A DNA stretch of 64,000 nucleotides, from NCBI RefSeq assembly GCF_040267705.1, contig NZ_CP158374.1, positions 3,472,001 to 3,536,000 of the forward strand, read 5' to 3'. Shown piece by piece: positions 50,347-58,135 of this stretch; within the stretch, counting starts at the first letter, position 1; the number at the start of each line of letters is the position of its first letter. Both the position numbers and the translations under genes were made by a program. The notes under the pieces were generated by a model. That model worked only from the letters and a program-made list of their open reading frames with translations, did not search any database and was not told where the DNA came from. Origin of the DNA: Agromyces sp. G08B096 (GTDB lineage Bacteria > Actinomycetota > Actinomycetes > Actinomycetales > Microbacteriaceae).

Positions 50347-51312
50347 TCAGACCCGCTCGGCGAGCCAGGCCGCCTGGCGCTGCCAGTGCACGCCCTGGCC
50401 GCCCTCGTGCTCGTTGAACGCGTACTCGACGACGGTGGTCTCACCGCCGTAGTGGTTCGCCGCGGCGAACACCGTCGAGGGCGGGCACACCGGGTCCATC
50501 AGCGCTGCCGACACGAGCGCGGGTGCGGTCGCACGCTTGGCGAGGTTCACGCCGTCGAAGTACGACAGCGTCTCGAACACCCGCTCCGCGGCGTCGCGGT
50601 GCACGGCGAGGTAGCGGACGATCTCGGCGTACGGGTCGCGGTCGGTGAGGCCCACGGCGCGTTCGAAGTGGCAGAGGAACGGGACATCCGGCATCGCGGC
50701 GATCAGGCCGTCGCTGAGTGCGGCGGCGGCGAAGGCGATGCCGCCGCCCTGGCTGGCGCCGGTCACGGCGACCCGGTCGGCGTCGACGACGTCGAGCGTG
50801 CGGACCGCGTCGATGAGCAGCGCGGCGTCGGTGAACACGCGCCGGTAGTAATAGGTCTCGGGGTCGAGGATGCCGCGGGTCATGAACCCGGGCACCGAGG
50901 GCCCGGTGCCGTGCGGGTCGGGTGTGACGCCGCCGGTGCCCCACTGACTGCCCTGGCCGCGCGTGTCCATGAACGCCCACGCGTAGCCGGATGCCGCCCA
51001 CGCGAGCCGCTCGTGCGGCAGGCCCCGGCCGCCGTTGTAGCCGTTGTACTCGACGACGGTCGGCAGCGGCTCGCTCGCGCCGGCCGGCACGACGAGCCAG
51101 CCGCGCACGACGTCGCCGGCGTATCCGCTGAAGGCGAGGTCGTAGACGTCGACGAGCGCGAGCGGCGAGTCGACCTTCGTGAGCACCGGCGCCTCGGCGA
51201 CGGCGCGCGACTCGGCGAGGGTGCGCTGCCAGAACGCGTCGAAGTCGGCCGGCTCGGCGACCGTCGGGCGGTAGGCGCGGAGCTCGGCGGGCGGCAGGTC
51301 GAAGCGGGGCAT
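50347..51312 (-). CDS. Acetylxylan esterase / cephalosporin-C deacetylase family (CE7)
   Basis: 321 residues, alpha/beta hydrolase, normal CE7 length. FDAFWQRTLAE at the N-terminus, the oxyanion segment PTVVEYNGYNGGRG, FMDTRGQGSQWGTGG, nucleophile Ser in VTGASQGGGIAFAA, and the late acid/base region LMDPVCPPSTVFAA and NEHEGG (His) make this a clear CE7 call. These enzymes deacetylate short oligosaccharides in the cytoplasm. Next to mannan genes it may deacetylate acetylated manno-oligosaccharides. AAAGGA lies about 6-7 nt before ATG. Confidence 0.92.
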   Translation of the reverse strand: MPRFDLPPAELRAYRPTVAEPADFDAFWQRTLAESRAVAEAPVLTKVDSPLALVDVYDLAFSGYAGDVVRGWLVVPAGASEPLPTVVEYNGYNGGRGLPHERLAWAASGYAWAFMDTRGQGSQWGTGGVTPDPHGTGPSVPGFMTRGILDPETYYYRRVFTDAALLIDAVRTLDVVDADRVAVTGASQGGGIAFAAAALSDGLIAAMPDVPFLCHFERAVGLTDRDPYAEIVRYLAVHRDAAERVFETLSYFDGVNLAKRATAPALVSAALMDPVCPPSTVFAAANHYGGETTVVEYAFNEHEGGQGVHWQRQAAWLAERV

Positions 51313-51449
51313 GGGGGTCCTTTCGGGCGGGGAGGGCCGAACTGATCGAGGGGGTCGCCGCCCGCGTGCGGCCGCGGCGCCCGCCGCCAGCGTAGCGAAG
51401 CGACCCGCGCCGTCACGTGACGTTCGCGCCCGTCCACTCGGGTTCCCGC

Positions 51450-51480
51450 TACGCTCTCCCCATGACTGCAAGCGTTTGCA
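51450..51480 (+). promoter_or_regulatory. Leaderless promoter and LacI-type palindrome inside the PfkB coding start
   Basis: TACGCT (51450-51455) lies 6 nt before ATG 51462. TGCAAGCGTTTGCA (51467-51480; one mismatch from perfect, centre GCGT) occupies codons 2-7. It is a typical LacI-family operator with the central CG step. A bound repressor there would act as a roadblock right at the transcription and translation start. Confidence 0.6.
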
Positions 51481-52322
51481 TCGTGGGGCCGGCGTCCTGG
51501 AACCGCATCGTGCTGCTCGACCGGCTGCCCGAGCCCGTCCCCCATATGCAGTTCGCGCTCGACGAATGGGAGACCGTCGGCGCCACCTCGGCCGGCAAGG
51601 CACTCGGCCTTGCGGCCCTCGGCCGCCCGGTCGCCCTGCACGCCCTCATCGGCGACGACGCCGACGGCCGGCGGGTCCGCCAGGCGCTCGAGGCATCCGG
51701 CGTGCGCGTGCTCGGCGACCCGGCCGACCGCACCGAACGCCATCTCAACCTCATGACGCGTGCCGGTGAACGCGTGTCGCTCTACCTTTCGACGCCGACC
51801 GACGACCCGGCCGGCCCGGGCGATGAGGTGCTGCAGGCGATGGCCGCCGCCGAGGCGATCGTGCTCGACCTCGCCGAGCGGTCGCGCCGGCTGATCCCGG
51901 CCGCGCGCGCCGCGAACCGCCCGATCTGGACCGACGTGCACGACTACGACGGGGAGGCCGAGTTCCACCGGCCCTTCCTCGAGGCCGCCGACGCCGTGTT
52001 CATGAACGCCGACCGCATCGGCGACCCATGGCCGTTCCTCGAACGCTGCATCCGCGGCGGCGCGTCGCTCGCGGTCTGCACGCTCGGCGCAGACGGCGCG
52101 ATCGCGGTCGATGAGCGGATGACCCGCCACGACGTGCCCGCCGTGCCGGTCGAGGTGCTCGACACGAACGGCGCGGGCGACGCCTTCATGGCGGGTGTGC
52201 TCGATGCGACGCTCGCGGGCGCCGGCGTCGACGACGCGCTCCGCGCCGGGGCCGCGCACGCGGCGACCGTGCTGACCACGCGCCACCTGCATCCCTCGCT
52301 CGACGCAGTGCTCGGCGGCTGA
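51462..52322 (+). CDS. PfkB-family carbohydrate kinase
   Basis: 286 residues, ribokinase fold. The N-terminus is short (MTASVCIVGPASWNRIV). GATSAGKALGLAALGRPVALHALIGDDADG matches PfkB signature 1, and VLDTNGAGDAFMAGVLDATLAG matches signature 2 with the catalytic Asp. Substrate (fructose, tagatose phosphate, ribose, a nucleoside) is not assignable. It is divergent from the esterase gene, has its own leaderless promoter and is probably regulated by a LacI-family protein. Confidence 0.9.
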   Translation: MTASVCIVGPASWNRIVLLDRLPEPVPHMQFALDEWETVGATSAGKALGLAALGRPVALHALIGDDADGRRVRQALEASGVRVLGDPADRTERHLNLMTRAGERVSLYLSTPTDDPAGPGDEVLQAMAAAEAIVLDLAERSRRLIPAARAANRPIWTDVHDYDGEAEFHRPFLEAADAVFMNADRIGDPWPFLERCIRGGASLAVCTLGADGAIAVDERMTRHDVPAVPVEVLDTNGAGDAFMAGVLDATLAGAGVDDALRAGAAHAATVLTTRHLHPSLDAVLGG

Positions 52323-52343
52323 CGCCGCCGCGCCGCACGCCAC

Positions 52344-53276
52344 TCAGTAGGCGCGGTGGTCGACGAAGGCGAGGCGCGGCCCGCGGCGCGGTCTGCCCCG
52401 CACGCCCGCCGCGCCGAGTAACCGGATGACCCGGTATCGGTGCCCGGCCCACGGCGAGAGCACCTCGAGCATCTCCTCGTCGGTCATGTCGCGGCCGGCG
52501 AGCGCGTGCCCGACGTAGTTCGACAGGTGGTAGTCGCCGACCGAGACCGCGTCGGCGTCGCCGAGGGCTCGCTGGGCGACTTCGGCGACCGTCCAGACGC
52601 CGATGCCGGGGAACAGCGTCAGCCGTGCGGCGGCCGCCTCTGGCGTCATGCCCGCGGCCTCGTCGATGCGGTCGGCGAACCGCGCCGCGTTCACGATCGT
52701 GCGCGCCCGGCGGGGGTCGACGCCCGCGCGATGCCAGTCCCACGTGGGGATGTCGGCCCATGCCGCCGGTGTCGGCACGACCTTCATGGGGCGCGGCGTC
52801 GGGCCGGGGGCATCCGACCCGTGCCGCAGCAGCAGCCACCGCCACGACGCATGCGCCTGCAGCGTGATGACCTTCTGCTCGAGGATGGCGGGCACGAGCG
52901 CCTCGAACACCGCGGCCGTGCGCGGGATCCGGAGCCCGGGATTGCGCCGGTGCGCATCGTGCAGCACGTCGAGTCGCGGCTCGAAGCCCGACGGATCGTC
53001 GCGCGCACCGAGCAGCTCGGGCGCCTGCGCCACGGCGAGCGCGGCGCCCTCGCCCCACCCCTCGGCCCGGAGCACGTCGGGCGACGGCTGCGTCAGCCGG
53101 AGCGTCGCGGACCCGTCCACGGTGCGGGTGGTGCGCCACACCTCGCCCGCCACGGCCGCGAAGGTCGGGTCGCCTGGCCCGCGGCGCAGGCTTCCGGCGG
53201 TCTGCAGGAGATCGGTCGGATGCCTCGGCCGCCACTCGAGCGTGTGGGGGGCGATGGACACGGCACCAGTGTGCAC
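52344..53276 (-). CDS. DNA-3-methyladenine glycosylase II-like (HhH-GPD, AlkA type)
   Basis: 310 residues from GTG 53276, which has AGGTGG 5 nt upstream; GTG 53261 is the alternative. The HhH motif LTLFPGIGVWTVAEVAQ is followed by the catalytic Asp region DADAVSVGDYHLSNYVGHAL, and AILEQKVITLQAHASWRWLL forms the earlier helices. It excises alkylated purines in base-excision repair. The N-terminal AlkA beta domain is replaced by a shorter segment with SLRRGPGDPTF, as in the actinobacterial branch. A 17-bp-spaced promoter lies at 53299-53327. Confidence 0.88.
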   Translation of the reverse strand: MHTGAVSIAPHTLEWRPRHPTDLLQTAGSLRRGPGDPTFAAVAGEVWRTTRTVDGSATLRLTQPSPDVLRAEGWGEGAALAVAQAPELLGARDDPSGFEPRLDVLHDAHRRNPGLRIPRTAAVFEALVPAILEQKVITLQAHASWRWLLLRHGSDAPGPTPRPMKVVPTPAAWADIPTWDWHRAGVDPRRARTIVNAARFADRIDEAAGMTPEAAAARLTLFPGIGVWTVAEVAQRALGDADAVSVGDYHLSNYVGHALAGRDMTDEEMLEVLSPWAGHRYRVIRLLGAAGVRGRPRRGPRLAFVDHRAY

Positions 53277-53298
53277 CCCCCACCTGACAGTGACCGCC

Positions 53299-53327
53299 GG
53301 GTAACACCCGCGCGCAGCGCCGGTCAA
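53299..53327 (-). promoter_or_regulatory. alkA-like gene promoter
   Basis: Minus strand TTGACC (reverse of 53322-53327), 17 bp, TTACCC (reverse of 53299-53304). The start site would fall some 15 nt before GTG 53276, which supports that start. Confidence 0.48.
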
Positions 53328-53391
53328 GCCCTGGGGCCCGTCGTACCCCGCACGTAGCGTTGAGCCGACGCACGAGGCGAGGGGGCGATCG

Positions 53392-54444
53392 ATGACCATG
53401 TCGGCACCGGCATCCGTTGGAGCGAGCGAGCGGTGGCCGATGCCGCTGCCCGAGGCCCGCGGGGAGGTGAGCCGGCTCGTCATCGAGCGGCTCCGCGGCG
53501 GGCCCGTCGCCGCCGAGCTCGACCCCGCGGCCGCGGCATCCGCCGTCTCGTCGTCGCGGGGCCTGCTCGAGGACGACGACGTGCAGCTCGCGCTGTTCCT
53601 CCTCTACGAGCTGCACTACGGCGGGCTCGCGGGCGTCGACGACCGGCTCGAGTGGGAGCCGGCGATCCTCGCGTTCCGCCGCGAGCTCGAGACGGCGTAC
53701 GAGGCCGAGCTGCGGCAGCTCATCCCGCAGCCGCACGCGACCCGCGACGTGCCCGAGGCGCTGTTCGCCCTCGTCGAGGCATCCGACGACGGCCCGGGCC
53801 TATCGAACTGGGTCGAGACCGACGCGACCGCCGAGCAGGTGCGCGAGGTCATGGTGCACCGCTCGATCTACACGCTGAAGGAGGCCGATCCGCACAGCTG
53901 GGCCATCCCTCGGCTGCACGGCCGCGCGAAGGCGGCGCTCGTCGAGATCCAGGCCGACGAGTACGGCGGCGGCCGCCCCGAACGGCTGCACGCCGAGATC
54001 TTCGCCAAGACGCTGCGCGCGCTCGGCCTCGACGACCGCTACGGCGCCTACGCCGACCACGTGCCCGCCCTCGTCTACGCCTCGATGAACCTCATGTCGC
54101 TCCTCGGCCTGCATCGGCGCCTCCGCGGGGCGATCGCCGGCCACCTGGCGGCGTACGAGATGACCAGCTCGATCCCGTGCCGTGCGTATGCCAACGGGTT
54201 CCGCCGCCTGGGGCTCGGCGACGAGGCGGCCGACTACTTCGACGAGCACGTCGAGGCCGATGCGGTGCACGAGCAGGTCGCGGCGCGCGACCTCGCGGGC
54301 GGGCTCGCGGCGGACGAGCCCGAACTCGCCGACGACATCCTCTTCGGTGCCGCGGCCTGCCTCACGGTCGACGGACGGCTCTGGTCGAGCATCCGCTCCG
54401 CGTTCGAGGCGGGCGGCACGGCCCTGCGGAAGCCGCTGTCATGA
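53392..54444 (+). CDS. Iron-containing redox enzyme, haem-oxygenase-like diiron (HDO) fold
   Basis: 350 residues, all helical. Likely metal ligands fall in QADEYGGG (Glu), RLHAEIFAKT (His/Glu) and FDEHVEADAVHEQVAARDLA (Glu, Asp, His), the E-H-E/D-H pattern of haem-oxygenase-like oxidases such as CADD and SznF. N-terminal helices include LLEDDDVQLALFLLYELHYGG. The substrate is unknown; this superfamily oxidises amines, fatty acids or amino acids using O2. The stop overlaps the CDGSH gene start, so an Fe-S electron donor is made with it. TAGCGT (53355-53360) is a likely -10. Confidence 0.85.
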   Translation: MTMSAPASVGASERWPMPLPEARGEVSRLVIERLRGGPVAAELDPAAAASAVSSSRGLLEDDDVQLALFLLYELHYGGLAGVDDRLEWEPAILAFRRELETAYEAELRQLIPQPHATRDVPEALFALVEASDDGPGLSNWVETDATAEQVREVMVHRSIYTLKEADPHSWAIPRLHGRAKAALVEIQADEYGGGRPERLHAEIFAKTLRALGLDDRYGAYADHVPALVYASMNLMSLLGLHRRLRGAIAGHLAAYEMTSSIPCRAYANGFRRLGLGDEAADYFDEHVEADAVHEQVAARDLAGGLAADEPELADDILFGAAACLTVDGRLWSSIRSAFEAGGTALRKPLS

Positions 54445-54686
54445 CCGCCGCCGGGCCGTCGGTCGTCGCCTGCCCCAACGGGCCGCTCCTCGTGCGCGGC
54501 GACGTAGAGATCCGCGACGAGCACGGGGAGCTGGTCGACCCGCACCGTCGGACGGTCGCACTCTGCCGGTGCGGCGCGTCGGCGATCCGCCCGTTCTGCG
54601 ACGGCAGCCACAAGCTCGTCGGCTTTCGCACGGTGCGACCCGAGCGGACGCCCGCCGTCGTGTACGACGACCCGGCCGGTCCATGA
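54441..54686 (+). CDS. CDGSH iron-sulfur domain protein
   Basis: 81 residues. The 2Fe-2S motif CRCGASAIRPFCDGSH has the three Cys and one His ligands of the CDGSH (mitoNEET-type) cluster. The N-terminal half VACPNGPLLVRGDVEIRDEHGE is the usual small beta region of bacterial single-CDGSH proteins. No membrane anchor. It is coupled by ATGA overlaps to the HDO-type iron enzyme before it and the M20 peptidase after it, so electron transfer to the iron enzyme is likely. Confidence 0.94.
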   Translation: MTAAGPSVVACPNGPLLVRGDVEIRDEHGELVDPHRRTVALCRCGASAIRPFCDGSHKLVGFRTVRPERTPAVVYDDPAGP

Positions 54687-56098
54687 CCTCCCCCGAGGCG
54701 GTGCGCCGGCCGCGCGGTGCGAACGCCTGGCTCGCGGCCCACGAACGCGACCTCGCCGACGACCTCCTGCGCTGGGTCGCGATCCCCTCCGTCGCGGGCG
54801 ACCCCGAACGCACGGACGCGCTCGCATGGTCGGCCGCCGAGCTCGAGGCGCTCTGCCGCACCGCCGGCTTCCCGGTGGTCGAGACCTGGGAGCAGGGCGA
54901 GAGCTGCACGGTGTTCGCCGAGTGGACGACGGATGCCTCGGCGCCGACGGTCCTCGTCTACAGCCACCACGATGTGCGGGCCACGCAGGGCGAGCGCTGG
55001 ACCGAGACCGAGCCGTTCACGCCCGTCGAACGCGACGGCGTCGTCTTCGGCCGCGGTGCATCTGATGCGAAGGGCCAGGTGCTCGCGCACCTGTGGGGGC
55101 TCCGTGCGCATCTCGTCGCCGGCGGCCGCACCGCACCGGCGGTGAACCTCAAGCTCCTCATCGAGGGCGAGGAGGAGCTGGGCTCGCCGAACCTCGCCGA
55201 CCTGCTCGAAGAGCACCGCGACCGGCTCGACTGCGACCTGATCGTCTTCTCCGACACCACGCTCCTCGACGCCGATCACCCCGCGATCTGCATGAGCGTG
55301 CGCGGCATGGTCGGGGCGACGATCACCGTGCACGGGCCTGAGGCCGACGTGCACAGCGGAGCCGTCTCGGGTGCGGCGCCGAACCCGGTGCTGGAGCTCG
55401 CCGGGCTCCTGGCGGGCCTCCAGGACGACGCGCAGCGGATCACCCTGCCCGGCCACTACGACGACGTGGTGACCCCGACGCCGGAGGAACGTCGCTGGTA
55501 CGAGCGGCTGCCCTTCGACGAGGCCGACTGGGTCGAGCGGTCGCGAACGACGCGGGTGGTCGGAGAGTCCGGCTACCACGTGCCCGAGCGGCTCTGGGCG
55601 CGACCCTCGCTCGAGGTCATCACGGTCCGCGCGGGCGACGTCGAAGGGATGACCCGCGCGGTCATCCCCGCGACGGCGACCGCGGAGCTCAGCATCCGCC
55701 TGGTCGACGGCCAGCACCCCCAGCGTGTCGCCGAGCAGCTCGAACGCTGGCTCGCCGAGCGGATGCCCCGCGACCGGTGGGAGCTCGAGATCACCCACAA
55801 GACGGCCGGAGCGCCGTACCGCACGCCATCCGACCACCCGGCGGTCGGAGCGCTGGCCGAGGCCATGGCCACGGGCTTCGGTGTCGGGGTCGACGAGGTC
55901 GGGCGTATGGGCAACGCGGGCGGCGGGCCGGCGGATCTACTGACCCGCACGCTCGGGGCGCCCATCGTGTTCTTCGGCACGGGGCTCGTGGAAGACCGCT
56001 GGCATGCCCCCGACGAGCGGGTCCGCCTCGACGTGCTGCGCCACGGCGCCGCGACGCTCGCCGACTGGTGGCCGCGGCTCGCCGACGCGCTGCGGTGA
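54683..56098 (+). CDS. M20-family metallopeptidase (dipeptidase)
   Basis: 471 residues, dipeptidase subgroup of M20 (PepV/CNDP-like length). Zinc ligands are visible in VLVYSHHDVRATQ (His), FGRGASDAKGQVLAHLWGL (bridging Asp), LIEGEEELGSPN (Glu) and the final FFGTGLVEDRWHAPDERV (His). A dimerisation lid lies at about 210-350. It hydrolyses dipeptides or N-acyl amino acids. ATG overlaps the CDGSH stop. Its link to the iron enzyme pair could be processing of an amino-acid conjugate; that is speculative. Confidence 0.92.
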   Translation: MTSPEAVRRPRGANAWLAAHERDLADDLLRWVAIPSVAGDPERTDALAWSAAELEALCRTAGFPVVETWEQGESCTVFAEWTTDASAPTVLVYSHHDVRATQGERWTETEPFTPVERDGVVFGRGASDAKGQVLAHLWGLRAHLVAGGRTAPAVNLKLLIEGEEELGSPNLADLLEEHRDRLDCDLIVFSDTTLLDADHPAICMSVRGMVGATITVHGPEADVHSGAVSGAAPNPVLELAGLLAGLQDDAQRITLPGHYDDVVTPTPEERRWYERLPFDEADWVERSRTTRVVGESGYHVPERLWARPSLEVITVRAGDVEGMTRAVIPATATAELSIRLVDGQHPQRVAEQLERWLAERMPRDRWELEITHKTAGAPYRTPSDHPAVGALAEAMATGFGVGVDEVGRMGNAGGGPADLLTRTLGAPIVFFGTGLVEDRWHAPDERVRLDVLRHGAATLADWWPRLADALR

Positions 56099-56130
56099 CG
56101 CCTGCCTCCGGGCGGGGCCCGCTCACGACC

Positions 56131-56136
56131 TACGCT
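56131..56136 (+). promoter_or_regulatory. -10 element of a leaderless promoter
   Basis: TACGCT, 7 nt before ATG 56144. Same hexamer and spacing as at 51450 and 60775. Confidence 0.45.
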
Positions 56137-56143
56137 GTCGGGC

Positions 56144-56506
56144 ATGAGCAAGCGTTCGCCCGAGGCGCCGCGCGTGCATCTGCTGTCCGCACCGGCGGAC
56201 AGCTGGCCGCGACGGATCAAGATCACGAACACCCACAGCGCGCCCATCCACGACGTGCGGATCTGGGTGATGGACGAGTTCGGCGGCTACGCCCCGCAGT
56301 CGACCGAGGTCATCCAGCGGCTCGAGGCCGGCGCCGCGACCGTCATGCCGGCTCCGGAGACCAGCCGGCTGTTCTCGGACAGCATCAGCGACGTCTGGAT
56401 GCAGGTCACGTTCCGGGTCGGCGACGAGTGGTGGACCGCGGATGCCGGCGGCCGCGTGGAGCCGACCACGGTCGAGCGGATCGACTACCGCATTAGCATC
56501 CAGTAG
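56144..56506 (+). CDS. Small hypothetical protein, single beta-sandwich-like domain
   Basis: 120 residues, no signal peptide or membrane segment. The alternating pattern RIKITNTHSAPIHDVRIWVMDEFGG...VMPAPETSRLFSDSISDVWMQVTFRVGDEWWTAD resembles an immunoglobulin-like fold. It starts 7 nt after TACGCT, apparently leaderless, and is followed by a GC hairpin. Family and function not recognised. Confidence 0.68.
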   Translation: MSKRSPEAPRVHLLSAPADSWPRRIKITNTHSAPIHDVRIWVMDEFGGYAPQSTEVIQRLEAGAATVMPAPETSRLFSDSISDVWMQVTFRVGDEWWTADAGGRVEPTTVERIDYRISIQ

Positions 56507-56560
56507 GCGCGTGTCGCGACCCCGTGCGCACGCACTGATCATGCGTTCGGCCGTGCGTCA

Positions 56561-56580
56561 CGCGCGCTTCGTTGCGCGCG
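56561..56580. terminator. GC hairpin with TTCG-type loop
   Basis: CGCGCGC (56561-56567), loop TTCGTT, GCGCGCG (56574-56580), 55 nt after the small hypothetical gene and before the decarboxylase promoter. Confidence 0.45.
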
Positions 56581-56602
56581 AATCCGGTTTCGCGCCATGG
56601 AG

Positions 56603-56631
56603 TTGCGTTCGCGTCCGGGAGTGAGCACACT
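56603..56631 (+). promoter_or_regulatory. Promoter of the PLP decarboxylase gene
   Basis: TTGCGT (56603-56608), 17 bp, CACACT (56626-56631), with GGAGGA further downstream before ATG 56666. The 159-bp gap otherwise holds only the hairpin at 56561-56580. Confidence 0.5.
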
Positions 56632-56665
56632 GGCTGTCGCCCACCGATCCCGGCCCGGAGGACTC

Positions 56666-58039
56666 ATGGCCATCACCCGCATGCACGAGGTCACGCCCGA
56701 GAACGAGCGACTCGTCGACCTCGTGCTCGACTACTCCCGTCGCCGCATCCTCTCGAGCGACACGCCGCTCGACAAGCCCGCCTCACCCGCCGAGCTCACC
56801 CGGCTCGCCGGACGCACCATCGACGAGCGCGGCATCGGGGCAGAGCGGGCGCTGTCGATCTTCGAGCACGTGCTCGCGCCCGCGTGCATCACCACCGACC
56901 ACGCCCGGTACCTCTCGTTCATCCCGACGGCGCCGACGAAGGCGGCGACCGCGTTCGACCTCGTGGTCTCGGCGAGCGCCCTCTACGGCGGGTCCTGGCT
57001 CGAGGGCGCGGGTGCGGTGCACGCCGAGAACGAGGTGCTGGCCTGGCTTGCGAACGAGTTCGGCCTGCCCGCCACCGCGGGCGGTGTCTTCGTGCAGGGC
57101 GGCACCCTCGGCAACCTCTCCGCCCTCGTCGCGGCGCGCGAGGCCGCCCGGCTGCGGGTGAACCTCGCCGGCGAAGAGCCGCCCGCGAGGTGGAAGGTCG
57201 TCTGCAGCGCCGAGGCGCACTCGTCGGTCGCCTCGGCCGCACGGGTCATGGATGTGGACGTCGTGGCCGTTCGGCCGGGCGCCGACGGCACCCTCCGCGG
57301 CGACGCCGTGCGTGCGGCGCTCGACGAGCACGGGGCATCCGTCTTCGCCGTCGTCGCGACCGGCGGCTCGACGAACTTCGGCATCGTCGACGACCTCGCC
57401 TCGATCGCCGCGTTGAAGGCCGACTACGACGTGTGGCTGCACGTCGACGGCGCCTACGGCCTGGCCGCGATGCTCTCCCCGCTCGGCCGTGACCGGTTCT
57501 CGGGCGTCGAGCACGCCGACTCGGTCATCGTCGACCCGCACAAGTGGCTCTTCGCCCCGTTCGACGCGTGCGCGCTGATCTACCGCGACCCCGAGGCGGG
57601 CCGCCGGGCGCACACCCAGCACGCCGAGTACCTCGACACCCTGACCGAGACCGCCGACTGGAGCCCGTCGGACTACGCCGCCCACCTCACCCGACGCGCC
57701 CGCGGCCTGCCGTTCTGGTTCTCGCTCGCGAGCTACGGCGCCGGCGCCTACCGCGACGCGATCTCCAACTCGATCCGGCTCGCCGCCGAGATCGCCGACG
57801 AGATCCGCGGACGCGACGGGTTCACTCTCGTGCGGGAGCCGCAGCTCGGCGTCGTGGTGTTCGAGCGCGACGGCTGGTCGAAGGCCGACTACGACGCGTG
57901 GTCGCTGCGCCTGCTCGACGAGCAGCGTGCGTTCGTGGTGCCGAGCTCGCACGACGGACGGCCGAACACCCGGTTCGCGATCCTCAACCCGCGCACCACG
58001 TTCGCCGACCTCACGGGCATCCTCGACAGCATGGAGTGA
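56666..58039 (+). CDS. PLP-dependent decarboxylase, aromatic-L-amino-acid/glutamate decarboxylase family (group II)
   Basis: 457 residues. PLP-binding Lys293 is in VDPHKWLFAPFDACALIY; HVDGAYGLAAML supplies the Asp that holds the pyridine nitrogen; GGVFVQGGTLGNLSALVAAREAA binds phosphate. Closest in type to DOPA/tryptophan/tyrosine decarboxylases. Substrate residues cannot be fixed by eye, and some members of the group act on other amino acids. CGGAGGA lies about 6 nt before ATG. A hairpin terminator starts 2 nt after the stop. Confidence 0.9.
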   Translation: MAITRMHEVTPENERLVDLVLDYSRRRILSSDTPLDKPASPAELTRLAGRTIDERGIGAERALSIFEHVLAPACITTDHARYLSFIPTAPTKAATAFDLVVSASALYGGSWLEGAGAVHAENEVLAWLANEFGLPATAGGVFVQGGTLGNLSALVAAREAARLRVNLAGEEPPARWKVVCSAEAHSSVASAARVMDVDVVAVRPGADGTLRGDAVRAALDEHGASVFAVVATGGSTNFGIVDDLASIAALKADYDVWLHVDGAYGLAAMLSPLGRDRFSGVEHADSVIVDPHKWLFAPFDACALIYRDPEAGRRAHTQHAEYLDTLTETADWSPSDYAAHLTRRARGLPFWFSLASYGAGAYRDAISNSIRLAAEIADEIRGRDGFTLVREPQLGVVVFERDGWSKADYDAWSLRLLDEQRAFVVPSSHDGRPNTRFAILNPRTTFADLTGILDSME

Positions 58040-58040
58040 C

Positions 58041-58058
58041 CTCCGGCCACTGCCGGAG
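58041..58058. terminator. Hairpin terminator after the decarboxylase gene
   Basis: CTCCGGC (58041-58047), loop CACT, GCCGGAG (58052-58058), two nt after the TGA. Confidence 0.62.
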
Positions 58059-58135
58059 ACGCCCCGCGCGGTGTTAGGTTGCCAGCAGCGGGCGGCACCG
58101 GAGTCGCCCGTCAGACATGCTCCGGGGGGCCACGC

